The translations under genes were made by a program, and so were the position numbers. Of a stretch of DNA of 64,000 nucleotides, positions 41,507 to 51,044 are shown one piece after another. Source of the stretch: Novosphingobium silvae (lineage in GTDB: Bacteria; Pseudomonadota; Alphaproteobacteria; Sphingomonadales; Sphingomonadaceae); NCBI RefSeq assembly GCF_009856825.1, contig NZ_WVTD01000003.1, positions 268,907 to 332,906 of the forward strand, read 5' to 3'. How positions within the stretch are numbered: the stretch's first letter is position 1; every line of letters begins with the position of its first letter. The notes beneath the pieces were generated by a model that was not told where the DNA came from, did not search any database, and saw nothing but the letters and a program-made list of their open reading frames with translations.

Positions 41507-42178
41507 TCAGCGCGTGGCGTTATAGGCCAGCTGGCCCTCGTCCAGCTGGAAGCCGATCAGCACTTCGAACGAGGCGCGTGCGAGCGCCGCCTTCACTTCC
41601 GGATCGGCAAGCGGATCGACGGCGGCATCGGTGTCGCCGGCCTTGCGCTTGCGGGTGATGCGCTCGCGGATTTCCTGCGGGAGAGTGGCGGCGCCGCGAT
41701 CGATGAAGGCGTTGACGGTGCCGCTCGCCTGCGCGCGCTGTGCGCCGTCCGCGAAGTCGAGCGTGACGGTGCCCACGCGCTTCGACACCACCGAGGAGCC
41801 CCCCTGCAGCACCGAGACGAAATAGGGCAGCGTCACCCGGCGCGCGCCCGCCGTGTCGTTGCGCCGTGCCAGGACCTGGAACGAGATCGCCGCGGTCACC
41901 TTGTCGGCGCCGGCCTGGCTGCCGTCGTTGCATTGCGAGCGCACGTCGGTCATGTTGGCGACCAGATCGATGTTCTGCGCGGTCCGGTCGTTGGGAACGC
42001 GGAAAGTCGTGATGTCGCCCGTGTATTCCGGGATGCCCACGGCGGGGCAGGCGGTGCGGACCGAAGTGATGCCAACGCCCTGATCGACCACGATCTCCCC
42101 CTTGGTCTTGCACCCGGACAGCGCGGCCAGCGCGGCTGCGGAGCACAGGACAGTGGCAGTCAGGCGGCGTGCATTCAT
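41507..42178 (-). CDS. Lipoprotein of unknown function
   Basis: 223 aa from ATG 42178. Lipoprotein signal LCSAAALAALSGC (lipobox LSGC), then an extracytoplasmic domain with EIVVDQGVGITSVRTACPAV and PYFVSVLQGGSSVVSKRVGT and RARASFEVLIGFQLDEGQLA-like ending. I do not recognise a named family; it looks like a conserved alphaproteobacterial outer-membrane lipoprotein. It is divergent from ispH, 67 nt apart. Confidence 0.75.
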   Translation of the reverse strand: MNARRLTATVLCSAAALAALSGCKTKGEIVVDQGVGITSVRTACPAVGIPEYTGDITTFRVPNDRTAQNIDLVANMTDVRSQCNDGSQAGADKVTAAISFQVLARRNDTAGARRVTLPYFVSVLQGGSSVVSKRVGTVTLDFADGAQRAQASGTVNAFIDRGAATLPQEIRERITRKRKAGDTDAAVDPLADPEVKAALARASFEVLIGFQLDEGQLAYNATR

Positions 42179-42245
42179 CGTCACTTCCTCGAATGGCATG
42201 CGCTTGCCCTAGCGATGCAAGCGGCAAAGCGCTAGAGGGCGGATC

Positions 42246-43235
42246 ATGAACGCGCCCTTTCAGTCCACGAGCCCTTCGGTTTCCGAAGCCGGCGAAGGCC
42301 AGCCGCCCATTCGCCTCCTGATCGCCGCGCCGCGCGGCTTCTGCGCCGGTGTCGACCGCGCGATCGAGATCGTGGAGCGGGCGATCGAGATCTACGGGGC
42401 CCCGGTCTACGTGCGGCACGAGATCGTCCACAACAAGTTCGTGGTCGACAATCTCAAGGCCAAGGGCGCGGTCTTCGTCGAGGAACTGGACGAAGTGCCT
42501 GATGGCGTGCCGGTGATCTTCAGCGCCCACGGCGTGCCCAAGGCGGTCCCCGCCGCCGCCACCGCGCGCGGGCTGGATTGGCTGGACGCCACCTGCCCGC
42601 TCGTCAGCAAGGTCCACCGTCAGGCCGAGCGCCAGATCGAGGCCGGGCGCCACATCCTCTTCATCGGCCACGCGGGCCATCCCGAGGTCATCGGCACCTT
42701 CGGCCAGGTTCCCGAAGGCAACATGACGCTGGTAGAGACGGAGGAGGATGTCGCCACGCTGACGTTCCCCGAAGGGACCGAGCTGTGCTACCTCTCGCAG
42801 ACCACGCTGTCGGTCGAGGATACCGCCGCGATCATCAGGGCGATCGAAGCGCGTTTTCCCGGCGTGGCCGCCCCCAAGGCGGAAGACATCTGCTATGCCA
42901 CCTCGAACCGGCAGGCCGCCGTCAAGCAGATCGCGCCCCAGTGCCAGCTGGTGCTGGTGATCGGCGCGCCCAACAGCTCGAATTCGCTGCGGCTGGTCGA
43001 AGTGGCGCAGCGCGAAGGCTCGGTGGCGCGGCTGATCCAGCGCGCGAACGAGATCGAGCCGGAATGGCTTGCCGGGATCGACACGATCGGCCTCACCGCC
43101 GGCGCCTCCGCGCCCGAGGAGCTGGTCAACGAAGTGATCGCCCGCATCAAGGAACTGCGCCGGGTGGAGGCGGAGGAATTCGTGACCACCAAGGAACACA
43201 TGACCTTCAAGCTCCCCCGCCAGCTGGTGCGCTGA
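42246..43235 (+). CDS. ispH: 4-hydroxy-3-methylbut-2-enyl diphosphate reductase
   Basis: 329 aa. The three Fe-S cysteines are in [12 protein letters not shown] (C33), [12 protein letters not shown] and [11 protein letters not shown]; the EIVHNKFVV and FSAHGVP histidine motifs are also present. IspH makes IPP and DMAPP in the last step of the MEP isoprenoid pathway. It has an N-terminal extension of about 20 residues. It is followed by thrB after 5 nt. Confidence 0.97.
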   Translation: MNAPFQSTSPSVSEAGEGQPPIRLLIAAPRGFCAGVDRAIEIVERAIEIYGAPVYVRHEIVHNKFVVDNLKAKGAVFVEELDEVPDGVPVIFSAHGVPKAVPAAATARGLDWLDATCPLVSKVHRQAERQIEAGRHILFIGHAGHPEVIGTFGQVPEGNMTLVETEEDVATLTFPEGTELCYLSQTTLSVEDTAAIIRAIEARFPGVAAPKAEDICYATSNRQAAVKQIAPQCQLVLVIGAPNSSNSLRLVEVAQREGSVARLIQRANEIEPEWLAGIDTIGLTAGASAPEELVNEVIARIKELRRVEAEEFVTTKEHMTFKLPRQLVR

Positions 43236-43240
43236 ACGGC

Positions 43241-44245
43241 ATGGCAGTCTACACAAGGCTCGGCGCCGAGGAGATGGACGGCATCATCGCCGCCTTCGAC
43301 GTGGGCACGCTCACCTCGGCCAAGGGCATCGCCGAGGGCGTTTCCAACAGCAACTGGCTGATCGAGACGCAGGACACGGGCGGCACCAGCCGCCGCTTCA
43401 TCCTCACCATCTACGAAAGCCGGACCGAGGTGGCCGAGCTGCCGTTCTTCCTCGGCCTGCTCGACCATCTCGCCGCCGCAGGGGCGCCCGTGCCGCGCAC
43501 GATGCACGACGGCACCGGCGCAAGCCACCGCCTGCACCGCACCCCGCAGGGCGACAAGGCGCTGGCGCTGATCGAATTCCTGCCCGGCGTCTCGGTCTCG
43601 GAGCCGACGCCCGGCCAGGCCCGCGCGGTAGGCGGCGCGCTGGCGCAGATCCACCTCGCGGCGGCCGACTTCCCCGGAACGCGGGCGAACTCGCTGGCGC
43701 TGCCGCAATGGCAGCAGCTCCTGAACGACTGCGGGCGCGAGGGGCTCGAATCGATCGACCCCGATCTTGCGCGCCTGGTCGAACGCGAGCTGGCGCTGCT
43801 CGCGGCGAACTGGCCCGCCGGGCTGCCTTCGGGCGTGATCCATGCCGACCTGTTCCCGGACAACGTGCTGATGCTGGGTGATACCGTCACCGGCCTGATC
43901 GACTTCTACTTCGCCTGCACCGACCTGCTCGCCTACGACGTCATGGTCACGCACGCCGCCTGGTGCTTCACGCCCGACGGCACGCAGTTCCTGCCCGAAC
44001 TCTCGCAGGCGCTTATCGAGGGCTACTGCGCCGTGCGTCCGCTGGGCGATGCCGAGCGCGCCGCCCTGCCGGTGCTCGCCCGGGGTGCGGCGCTGCGTTT
44101 CCTCGCCACCCGCGCCTACGACTGGCTGAACACGCCGGCCGACGCACTGGTGACGCCCAAGGACCCGATGGCCTTCGCGCGCCGCCTGGAATTCTATGCG
44201 GACCCGGCCAATGCCGGCGTCTTCGCCGGGGGCATCCTTGCATGA
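43241..44245 (+). CDS. thrB: Homoserine kinase (ThrB, choline-kinase fold)
   Basis: 334 aa. The fold is that of choline/aminoglycoside kinases, not the GHMP type: [14 protein letters not shown] at the N terminus, catalytic loop [14 protein letters not shown] and the metal loop [16 protein letters not shown]. This type of homoserine kinase makes O-phosphohomoserine for threonine synthesis in alpha- and gammaproteobacteria. It sits in the ispH-thrB-rnhA cluster, a conserved order in alphaproteobacteria, and overlaps rnhA by 4 nt. Confidence 0.93.
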   Translation: MAVYTRLGAEEMDGIIAAFDVGTLTSAKGIAEGVSNSNWLIETQDTGGTSRRFILTIYESRTEVAELPFFLGLLDHLAAAGAPVPRTMHDGTGASHRLHRTPQGDKALALIEFLPGVSVSEPTPGQARAVGGALAQIHLAAADFPGTRANSLALPQWQQLLNDCGREGLESIDPDLARLVERELALLAANWPAGLPSGVIHADLFPDNVLMLGDTVTGLIDFYFACTDLLAYDVMVTHAAWCFTPDGTQFLPELSQALIEGYCAVRPLGDAERAALPVLARGAALRFLATRAYDWLNTPADALVTPKDPMAFARRLEFYADPANAGVFAGGILA

Positions 44246-44676
44246 AGCAGGTCGAGGTCTTCACCGACGGCGCCTGCAAGGGCAACCCCGGCCCAGGCGG
44301 CTGGGGCGTGCTGCTGCGCATGGGTCCGCACGAAAAGGAAATGTCGGGGGGCGAACCGGCGACCACCAACAACCGCATGGAGATGACCGCCGCGATCAAG
44401 GCGCTGAACGCACTGATCGAACCGTGCGAGGTGACGCTCCATACCGACAGCAAGTACGTCATCGACGGGATCACCAAGTGGGTCCACGGCTGGAAGAAGA
44501 AGGGCTGGGTCAACGCCAGCCGCCAGCCGGTGCGCAACGCCGACCTGTGGCACGAGCTGATCGAGGCCGCCGGGCGCCACAAGGTCGACTGGCAATGGGT
44601 GCGCGGCCACTCCGGCCACGTCGAGAACGAGCGGGTCGACAAGCTCGCCAGCGACGCGGCCAAGGCTGCCGCCTAG
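44242..44676 (+). CDS. rnhA: Ribonuclease HI
   Basis: 144 aa. Catalytic acidic residues in [39 protein letters not shown] and [15 protein letters not shown]. It degrades the RNA of RNA-DNA hybrids. Overlaps thrB by the ATGA. Confidence 0.97.
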   Translation: MKQVEVFTDGACKGNPGPGGWGVLLRMGPHEKEMSGGEPATTNNRMEMTAAIKALNALIEPCEVTLHTDSKYVIDGITKWVHGWKKKGWVNASRQPVRNADLWHELIEAAGRHKVDWQWVRGHSGHVENERVDKLASDAAKAAA

Positions 44677-44718
44677 GCCCGCGACCGCCGCCCGGCCGGG
44701 CTCAGAAACGCGCCCGGC

Positions 44719-45801
44719 TCAGAATCGCCCGGGCGCGTAGGGCGCGGGATCCACATCTCCGCCGCTTTCGCCCAGCAGCAGCCTTGCGCCCAGATCGGCG
44801 GCGGCGGGCGCTGTCTGGATGCCGAAGCCGCCCTGCCCCGCGAACCAGAAGAACGTCCTGTCCCGCGGCGCGAAGCCATAGACCGGGAGCCGGTCGGGCG
44901 CGAACGAGCGCAACCCCGCCCAGCGGTGTTCGAGGCGCAGGACGGTCCAGTCCACCACCTGTTCCAGCCGGTCGATCGCCAGCGCGACGTCGATTTCCTC
45001 GGGCGCGGCGTCGCAGGGGGCGCTCGGCGTCTCGTCATGAGGGCTGAGCCAGAGCCGGCCGCTTTCCGGCTTGAAATAGAAGCTGCCGCCCACGTCCAGC
45101 ACCAGCGGCAGGTCGTCCGGCGGGGGAACGTCGAGGCTGAGCTGGGCGATGGTGCGCCGGTAGGGAGCGATGCCGAGGGGTTCCAGCCCGGCAAGCCGCG
45201 CCACCGGATCGGCCCAGGCACCGGCGGCATTGACCAGCACCCCTGCCTCCACGCGCCGTCCGTCCGTCAACGTAAGGATCCAGCCCCCGGCCGTGCGCTC
45301 CGCCCCGGCAAGCCCGGCACGGCACCACAGCGCCGCACCGTCGCGCGCGGCGGCGGCAAGGTAGTGCTGGTGGAGCGCGGCGACATCGATGTCGCAGGTG
45401 CTGGGCTCAAGCGCGCCGCTGGTCCACCCGCCGCGCAGGCCCGGTATGCGCGCGGCGATCTCGGCGCGGCCAAGCAGATGCATCTCCACCCCGGCGGCGG
45501 CATAGCGGGCGGCGAAGGCCTCGACCTCGGGCTCCTGCCCCGCGCGCCCCAGCGTCAGCGCGCCGCGCGGTGTCAGCACGCCCAGCGTTCGAAGGACCGG
45601 GCCCGAGGCGGTGGTCAGCGGCTGCACGCCGGGACCACCATAGCTCTCGGTCCAGAACGCGGCGGAACGGCCGGTGGCGTGGTAGCCGGGATGCTCCTCC
45701 GCCTCGAGCAGCAGCACGCCCGCGCGCCGCCCGATGGCAGCGGCGAGCGAGGCTCCGGCCATTCCGGCGCCGACGATGACGATATCGAAACGCGTGCCCA
45801 T
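44719..45801 (-). CDS. FAD-dependent oxidoreductase (DAO family)
   Basis: 360 aa from ATG 45801, which has GGGGGTGAAGG in front; ATG 45816 overlaps the previous gene. N-terminal dinucleotide-binding motif IVGAGMAGASLAAAIGRRAG, then HPGYHATGRSAAFWTESYGG, NAAGAWADPVARLAGL, YFKPESGRLWLSPHDET and WFAGQGGFGIQTAPAAADL. It oxidises an amino acid, sarcosine-like amine or similar substrate; the specificity is not visible. It follows the alpha/beta-hydrolase gene closely. Confidence 0.88.
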   Translation of the reverse strand: MGTRFDIVIVGAGMAGASLAAAIGRRAGVLLLEAEEHPGYHATGRSAAFWTESYGGPGVQPLTTASGPVLRTLGVLTPRGALTLGRAGQEPEVEAFAARYAAAGVEMHLLGRAEIAARIPGLRGGWTSGALEPSTCDIDVAALHQHYLAAAARDGAALWCRAGLAGAERTAGGWILTLTDGRRVEAGVLVNAAGAWADPVARLAGLEPLGIAPYRRTIAQLSLDVPPPDDLPLVLDVGGSFYFKPESGRLWLSPHDETPSAPCDAAPEEIDVALAIDRLEQVVDWTVLRLEHRWAGLRSFAPDRLPVYGFAPRDRTFFWFAGQGGFGIQTAPAAADLGARLLLGESGGDVDPAPYAPGRF

Positions 45802-45806
45802 CGCCT

Positions 45807-46811
45807 TCACCCCCATGCGGGAGCATGGGTATTGAGGAAGGCGGCGATGGCGGCGAGCGCGCGATCCCGCACGGCATCGACCTCGCGCAGGATCTCGTGC
45901 CGGCACTCCGCCCCGTAGCCGACCAGCTCGCCCCGGGGGAGACGAGCGGCGGCGCGGCGGATCGCGGGCCACGAGACGAGGCCGTCGATCGCGGTGCCGA
46001 GCAGCAGCACCGGCACGTCCACCCCTTCGAGCAGGCCGGGCGCTTCAAGAGCGCGGATCGAGGCCAGCGCGCGCTCGATCCAGCCCCAGCTCGCCGCGCC
46101 CATCGCCAGTTCGGGACGGCGGTGGCGCCACCACTGCTCGTCGTCGTAGCGGCTCTCGTCGTGGGTGAGCAGCAGGCTTCGCGCACGCGGCTGCGCGCCG
46201 GGCTTCTCGCCGCCTTTCCACGCCGGGCGCGCCGGATCGCCGAGCCCGGCGATGGTCCTTGCCACGGGGTGCAGCACGCGTGCGGGTATCCAGGCGGGAT
46301 GAATGCCGAGCATGGGCGCCGACAGCACCAGCGCGTCGGGCTTCACCGCGCCTTCGGCAACGGCGCGCAGCACGAGGTGCCCGCCCATCGAATGGGCCAC
46401 CGCGACATGGGGTCCGCTGGTCCGCGCCGCCCAGTCCGCATAGAGCGCGGCATAGTCGGCCACCCACACCGCGAAGTCGGGGACGTGCCCCGTCGTTCGA
46501 TCATGACCGAGCCGACCGGAGCCCGCCTGCCCGCGCCAGTCCGCCGACGTCACCTGCCAGCCATCGTGATGCCAGCCATCCAGCGTTTCCAGCCACTTTT
46601 CGTAGGCGTCGCCCCGGCCGGGCATGAACAGGATCGAACCACGTGGACCGGCCGGCCAGTCGATGCGGCGAAGCAGGTGGCCATCGGGGAGGGCCCAGCG
46701 CGATTCGCGCGCAGCATCGGGAATCGCCCGGCGCGCGCGCGCAGGTTGGGCGGCCGCAGCGGCGGCGGCGGCGGCAGCACCGGAAGCAGCGGCATCGGGG
46801 GCGGCAGTCAC
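45807..46811 (-). CDS. Alpha/beta hydrolase (lysophospholipase-like)
   Basis: About 334 aa from GTG 46811. The nucleophile is in VAVAHSMGGHLVLRAV, the N-terminal oxyanion region in ILFMPGRGDAYEKWLETLD, and the C-terminal catalytic His in GAECRHEILRE. Near the N terminus is a run of ten alanines. The longer frame starts at ATG 46916, which would be the complement of the cpaA start ATG; I consider this start unlikely, but no strong ribosome binding site marks GTG 46811. Probably an esterase or monoacylglycerol lipase. Confidence 0.78.
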   Translation of the reverse strand: MTAAPDAAASGAAAAAAAAAAQPARARRAIPDAARESRWALPDGHLLRRIDWPAGPRGSILFMPGRGDAYEKWLETLDGWHHDGWQVTSADWRGQAGSGRLGHDRTTGHVPDFAVWVADYAALYADWAARTSGPHVAVAHSMGGHLVLRAVAEGAVKPDALVLSAPMLGIHPAWIPARVLHPVARTIAGLGDPARPAWKGGEKPGAQPRARSLLLTHDESRYDDEQWWRHRRPELAMGAASWGWIERALASIRALEAPGLLEGVDVPVLLLGTAIDGLVSWPAIRRAAARLPRGELVGYGAECRHEILREVDAVRDRALAAIAAFLNTHAPAWG

Positions 46812-46872
46812 CGGCAGGTCTCGAACAGGATCGTCACGGAGCGACAGGGCACCTTGGTTACTATTTGGTAGT

Positions 46873-46891
46873 GCCCCCTGGTGTAGGGGGC
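46873..46891 (+). promoter_or_regulatory. Hairpin in the leader of the pilus operon
   Basis: GCCCCCT-GGTGT-AGGGGGC, a perfect 7-bp stem, lies 24 nt before the cpaA ATG (46915) and just before the ribosome binding site AAGAAGGGA. No T tract follows, so it is unlikely to be a terminator. It may affect translation or mRNA stability. Confidence 0.45.
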
Positions 46892-46914
46892 GTGCCCAAG
46901 AAGGGACGAACCTC

Positions 46915-47625
46915 ATGTCGGGCGGTTATTTTTCCTATGCTTTGCTTGCCGCCTTGGCAACGGCGCTGCTGATCGCCGCCTTCACCGACCTCAGGCGGCG
47001 GGAGATCAACAACTGGCTCAATCTCTCGATCGCGCTGGCCGCCCCGCTGTGGTGGCTGGCGGCGGGGCTGGGTCCGATTGCGATCGCCTACCAGCTGGGC
47101 CTTGCCGCCGTGACGTTCGCGTTGGCCTGCGTGCTCTTCGCGACGGGCCAGATGGGCGGCGGCGACGTCAAGCTGCTGGGCGCGCTGGCGCTGTGGTTCC
47201 CGCCTGCCAGCTTCATGAACCTGGTCGTGCTGATGGCGCTGGTCGGCGGAGGCGGCTCGATCGCGATGGCCGCGCTCAACATGCAGCGCGTACCCGGCGA
47301 GGCGGTGCGCGACGTGCTGGCGGGCCTTGTCGCGCTGGTGTGGGTATGGTGCGTGGCCGCCATCGTCTTCGCAGTCGCCACGGGCAGGCCGGTGGTGGCG
47401 GAGGCGAGCGTTGAAGCGCTGGCCCGCCACGTTCCCGGGCTTTGGGCGCTGGCGCTGGTCGCCCTCGTCACCGGCTCGATCCTCATTCTGGGCCTGCGCC
47501 ACATCATGCGGCGCCAGAAGTCGCGACTCGAGGTGCCCTACGGCATCGCCATTTCGGCGGCGGGCCTGTGGGTGCTGGGCGAACAGACGCTCGCCGGCGC
47601 CCGTATGGCCGCGCAAACGGGGTGA
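46915..47625 (+). CDS. cpaA: Type IV prepilin peptidase CpaA/TadV (A24 family)
   Basis: 236 aa, six hydrophobic segments. Catalytic aspartates in AAFTDLRRREINN (first) and GQMGGGDVKLLGAL (GxGD, second). It processes Flp-type prepilins. The N-terminal half is a normal A24 domain; the C-terminal helices (about 110-236) are longer than in short CpaA proteins. First gene of the Tad cluster. Confidence 0.9.
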   Translation: MSGGYFSYALLAALATALLIAAFTDLRRREINNWLNLSIALAAPLWWLAAGLGPIAIAYQLGLAAVTFALACVLFATGQMGGGDVKLLGALALWFPPASFMNLVVLMALVGGGGSIAMAALNMQRVPGEAVRDVLAGLVALVWVWCVAAIVFAVATGRPVVAEASVEALARHVPGLWALALVALVTGSILILGLRHIMRRQKSRLEVPYGIAISAAGLWVLGEQTLAGARMAAQTG

Positions 47626-47695
47626 ACTCGTTTTTAACCAATTTACCCGATAACGGCAGTCAATTCGGGGATTTTTGCAAGGGTCGTTTCTAGCC

Positions 47696-48715
47696 ATGGA
47701 CAGGAAGAAAGTGCTGCTGCTCGCAGCGGCGCTGCTCATCGCGGCCTTCACCGCCTTCGCCGCAAGGACGATGTTCTCGGGCGGCGCCGCGCCGCAGGCA
47801 GAGGCCGTGCAGGCGCAGAACGTGGGGCCCAAGGTCCTCGTCGCGCAGCGTGCGCTTCCGGTGGGAACGATCATCACGGCCGATTCGGTCTCCTTCCAGA
47901 ACTGGCCGGGCGAACTGGTGAAGAACGCCTATTATGTCGAGGGGCAGGCCGACATGACCAAGCTGCTCGGCACCGTCGTGCGCTTTCCGATCACCGCCGG
48001 GCAGCCGCTGACCCAGGGCGCCCTCGTCGCGCCCGGTGACCGTGGCTTCCTGGCCGCCGCGCTGGCGCCCGGCATGCGCGCCATCACCATCCCGGTCTCG
48101 GCCAAGACGGGCGTTGGCGGGTTCGTGTTCCCGGGCGACCGGGTCGACCTCATGCTCACCCAGGACGTTCGCGGCGAAGGCGGCGGCGAATCGCTGCGCA
48201 CCGCCGAGACGATCCTGCGCAACCTGCGCGTCCTCGCCACCGACCAGGCGACCGACAGCGAAGTGGTGGACGGCAAGACCGTGGTCCACGCCTTCCGCAC
48301 CGTCACGCTCGAAGTCACGCCGCGCATCGCCGAGAAGGTCGCCGTCGCGCAGGAGATCGGCGAGATCAGCCTGTCCCTTCGCGCCATCGCCGACAACCAG
48401 GGCGAGTTCGAGCGCATCCTCGCCAGCGGCGACGTCAAGGTTCCCGAAGGCGCCACCCGCGCCGAGGAGGAATCGCTGATGAAGCAGGCGATGGCCCGGC
48501 CCATCGAAGGCAACACCACTTACGTGACCGGCGGCGACGTCTCGCGCTTCCAGCGCTCCACCGTGCCGAGCGCGCCGGCGGCTTCCGCGCCCGCGCCTGT
48601 TGCCGGCCCTGCTCCGCAGGCGGCAATGGGCGGCGCGGCTCCGGTACGCACCGGTCCCGTCGTCCGCGTGACGCGCGGCAAGGACACCACCGTCGAGCCC
48701 GTGGGCGCCAAGTAA
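47696..48715 (+). CDS. cpaB: Flp pilus assembly protein CpaB/RcpC
   Basis: 339 aa. N-terminal helix (VLLLAAALLIAAFTAFAA), SAF domain with VLVAQRALPVGTIITADSV and FPGDRVDLMLTQDVRGEGGG, and a Pro/Ala-rich C-terminal tail. CpaB is a periplasmic component near the secretin. Starts at ATG 47696; TTG 47675 is in frame. A TTAACC element precedes it (47635-47640). Confidence 0.92.
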   Translation: MDRKKVLLLAAALLIAAFTAFAARTMFSGGAAPQAEAVQAQNVGPKVLVAQRALPVGTIITADSVSFQNWPGELVKNAYYVEGQADMTKLLGTVVRFPITAGQPLTQGALVAPGDRGFLAAALAPGMRAITIPVSAKTGVGGFVFPGDRVDLMLTQDVRGEGGGESLRTAETILRNLRVLATDQATDSEVVDGKTVVHAFRTVTLEVTPRIAEKVAVAQEIGEISLSLRAIADNQGEFERILASGDVKVPEGATRAEEESLMKQAMARPIEGNTTYVTGGDVSRFQRSTVPSAPAASAPAPVAGPAPQAAMGGAAPVRTGPVVRVTRGKDTTVEPVGAK

Positions 48716-48750
48716 TGGCCGCCTGCAACCCACCCTCTGAGGGCACCTCC

Positions 48751-50325
48751 ATGAAGTCGAGCCTCGTCAAGTTCCTGCTCAGTGCCGCCTGTACGGCCGC
48801 GCCCGCCACCGCAGGCATCATCGCGCTTGGCGCGGGAGGCGTCGCCACCCAGGCGATGGCGCAGTCGGTCACCCTTCCCGCGCAGGACATCCAGCTGTCG
48901 ATCGGCAACGGCCAGCTCGTCACGGTGGCCGGCCCCATGACCGACATCTTCGTCGCCAACGACTCGGTGGCCGACGTGCAGGTCAAGTCGGCGCGCCAGC
49001 TCTACGTCTTCGGCAAGGCCGGGGGCACCACCACGGTCTACGCCAGCAACGCGGCAGGCGCGGTCGTGTGGTCGGGCACGGTGCGCGTGGGCTCCAACCT
49101 CGACAGCGTGGACGAGATGCTGCGCCTTGCCATGCCCGAGGCGAAGATCGCGGTATCCACCATGGGATCGGGCACGTTCCTGCTGACCGGTACGGTTCGC
49201 TCGCCCGAGGATGCGGCGGAAGCGGAGCGCCTTGTCCAGGCCTATTCCGGCAAGGACGCCAACGTCATCAGCCGCCTTCGCATGGCGACGCCGATGCAGG
49301 TCAACCTGCAGGTGCGCATTGCCGAGGTCAGCCGCTCGCTGGTGAAGTCGCTCTCGGTCAATCTCGCCAGCTACGATGCGACCTCGGGCACGAAGTTCGT
49401 GATCGGCCAGGGCACCGGCAGGTTCTCGCAGTATGCGCCCGGCGGCGCCATCGGCATCGGCGACGACTGGACCGAAGGCGTGACCGGCGTGTCCCCCAGT
49501 TCCAGCAGCACCACGCTCGGCCTTACCGGCAAGGTGCTGGGCATCGACCTGCTCGGCTCGCTCGACGCGGGCGAGACGGTCGGCCTCGTCACCACGCTGG
49601 CGCAGCCCAACCTGACCGCGCTTTCGGGCGAGACGGCCGACTTCCTCGCGGGCGGCGAATACCCGATCCCGATCAGCCAGGGCCTTGGTGCCACCTCGGT
49701 CGAGTTCAAGCGCTACGGCGTCGGCCTCAGCTACACGCCCACCGTGCTCTCGAACGGCCGCATCTCGATGCGCGTGCGCCCGGAAGTTTCGGAACTGTCG
49801 AGCCAGGGGGCGGTCACGCTCAACGGCTACGAGATCCCGGCGCTCAGCATCCGCCGCACCGAGACCACGATCGAGCTGGGTTCGGGCCAGAGCTTCATGA
49901 TCGCGGGCCTGCTCAGCAACAACACCGCGAACACCATCCAGAAGATGCCCGGCGCCGGCGACCTGCCGATCCTGGGCTCGCTGTTCCGCTCCACCAGCTA
50001 TCGCCGCGGCGAGACGGAACTGGTGATCATCGTGACGCCCTACCTCGTCAACCCGGTGAACAGCTCGCAGATCGCGCTGCCGACCGACGGCTTCAACTCG
50101 CCCAACGAACTGCAGCGCCTGCTGGGCAACATGGAGAGCGACAGCACCAGCGGTGCCAAGCGTCCGGGCCCGACGCAGGGCCCGTCCGCCGCGCCTTCTT
50201 CCTCGCCCTCCCCGGCGCCCGGCATCGGCGCGGCCGACCCCGCCGCAGCCACCGCCGGAGCCGCAAAGTCCGCCAAGCGCGCCGCCGCGAGCGATGCCGC
50301 CCGCCCCGGCTTCAGCCTGAAGTGA
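48751..50325 (+). CDS. cpaC: Flp pilus secretin CpaC/RcpA
   Basis: 524 aa from ATG 48751 (ATG 48715 overlapping the cpaB stop is also in frame). Signal peptide ending TQAMAQ, an N-terminal pilus-assembly domain (DIFVANDSVADVQVKSARQL, VFGKAGGTTTVYA), and a secretin core with TLAQPNLTALSGETADFLAG, GVGLSYTPTVLSNGRISMRV and VIIVTPYLVNPV. It forms the outer-membrane channel for the pilus. The Pro/Ala-rich tail after residue about 470 is unusual but common in this group. Confidence 0.94.
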   Translation: MKSSLVKFLLSAACTAAPATAGIIALGAGGVATQAMAQSVTLPAQDIQLSIGNGQLVTVAGPMTDIFVANDSVADVQVKSARQLYVFGKAGGTTTVYASNAAGAVVWSGTVRVGSNLDSVDEMLRLAMPEAKIAVSTMGSGTFLLTGTVRSPEDAAEAERLVQAYSGKDANVISRLRMATPMQVNLQVRIAEVSRSLVKSLSVNLASYDATSGTKFVIGQGTGRFSQYAPGGAIGIGDDWTEGVTGVSPSSSSTTLGLTGKVLGIDLLGSLDAGETVGLVTTLAQPNLTALSGETADFLAGGEYPIPISQGLGATSVEFKRYGVGLSYTPTVLSNGRISMRVRPEVSELSSQGAVTLNGYEIPALSIRRTETTIELGSGQSFMIAGLLSNNTANTIQKMPGAGDLPILGSLFRSTSYRRGETELVIIVTPYLVNPVNSSQIALPTDGFNSPNELQRLLGNMESDSTSGAKRPGPTQGPSAAPSSSPSPAPGIGAADPAAATAGAAKSAKRAAASDAARPGFSLK

Positions 50326-50327
50326 GA

Positions 50328-51041
50328 ATGACCCACATGAAGCGCAGCGCTCCGTTCGCCCGCCCCGGCCGCACCGCGGCAGGTGGCCCCGTCCTCTCGG
50401 TCGGCCCTGTCCTTTCGACCGGCATCGTCCTCGCGCTCGGCCTGGCGCTTGCAGGGTGTGCCGGGGGCGTATCGTCGAACCGCTCGATGTATTCGGTCCA
50501 CCAGCCCGTGGTCGAACGCACGGACTATGCCCTCGACGTGACCACCGGTCCTGCCGGCCTCGCCTATGGCGAGCAGGCGCGCCTGGCCGGTTGGTTCGAT
50601 GCGATGGGCCTGAAGTACGGCGACCGCATCGCCATCGACGATCCCGCGAACGATCCCGCCACGCGCAGCACGGTCGAGGCCCTCGTCTCGCGCCATGGCT
50701 TGACCCTTGGCGAGGCTGCGCCGCAGACGGTGGGCTACATCACCGCCGGCACCGCGCGCGTCATCGTCACCCGCACCCGCGCCTCGGTGCCAAGCTGTCC
50801 CGACTGGTCCGCGAAGAGCGACGCCAATCCGGGCAACGGGCTGTCCACCAACTACGGCTGCGCCATCAATACCAACATCGCCGCGATGGTCGCCAACCCC
50901 GAGGACCTGATCCGGGGCGAGCAGGACACCGGCATGACCACCGCGGCCACCGCGGCGAAGGCGATCAACGCCTATCGCACCGCGCCCACCACCGGCCAAG
51001 GCACCACGGTCGCGGCCAGCGGTACCACGGGAGGAAACTGA
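50328..51041 (+). CDS. cpaD: Tad pilus lipoprotein CpaD
   Basis: 237 aa. Lipoprotein signal VLALGLALAGC, then the CpaD domain with YAEQ-like segment (LAYGEQARLAGWFDAMGLKYG), ARVIVTRTRASVPSCPDWSA, and the conserved NYGCAINTNIAAMVANPEDL. It acts with the secretin at the outer membrane. It begins 2 nt after the cpaC stop. Confidence 0.92.
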   Translation: MTHMKRSAPFARPGRTAAGGPVLSVGPVLSTGIVLALGLALAGCAGGVSSNRSMYSVHQPVVERTDYALDVTTGPAGLAYGEQARLAGWFDAMGLKYGDRIAIDDPANDPATRSTVEALVSRHGLTLGEAAPQTVGYITAGTARVIVTRTRASVPSCPDWSAKSDANPGNGLSTNYGCAINTNIAAMVANPEDLIRGEQDTGMTTAATAAKAINAYRTAPTTGQGTTVAASGTTGGN

Positions 51042-51044
51042 TCC

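Noticed and set aside
44690..44735. Direct repeat of CCCGGCTCAGAA at the end of the FAD oxidoreductase gene
   Set aside because: Two copies of about 12 bp in a GC-rich spacer; no mobile element features.
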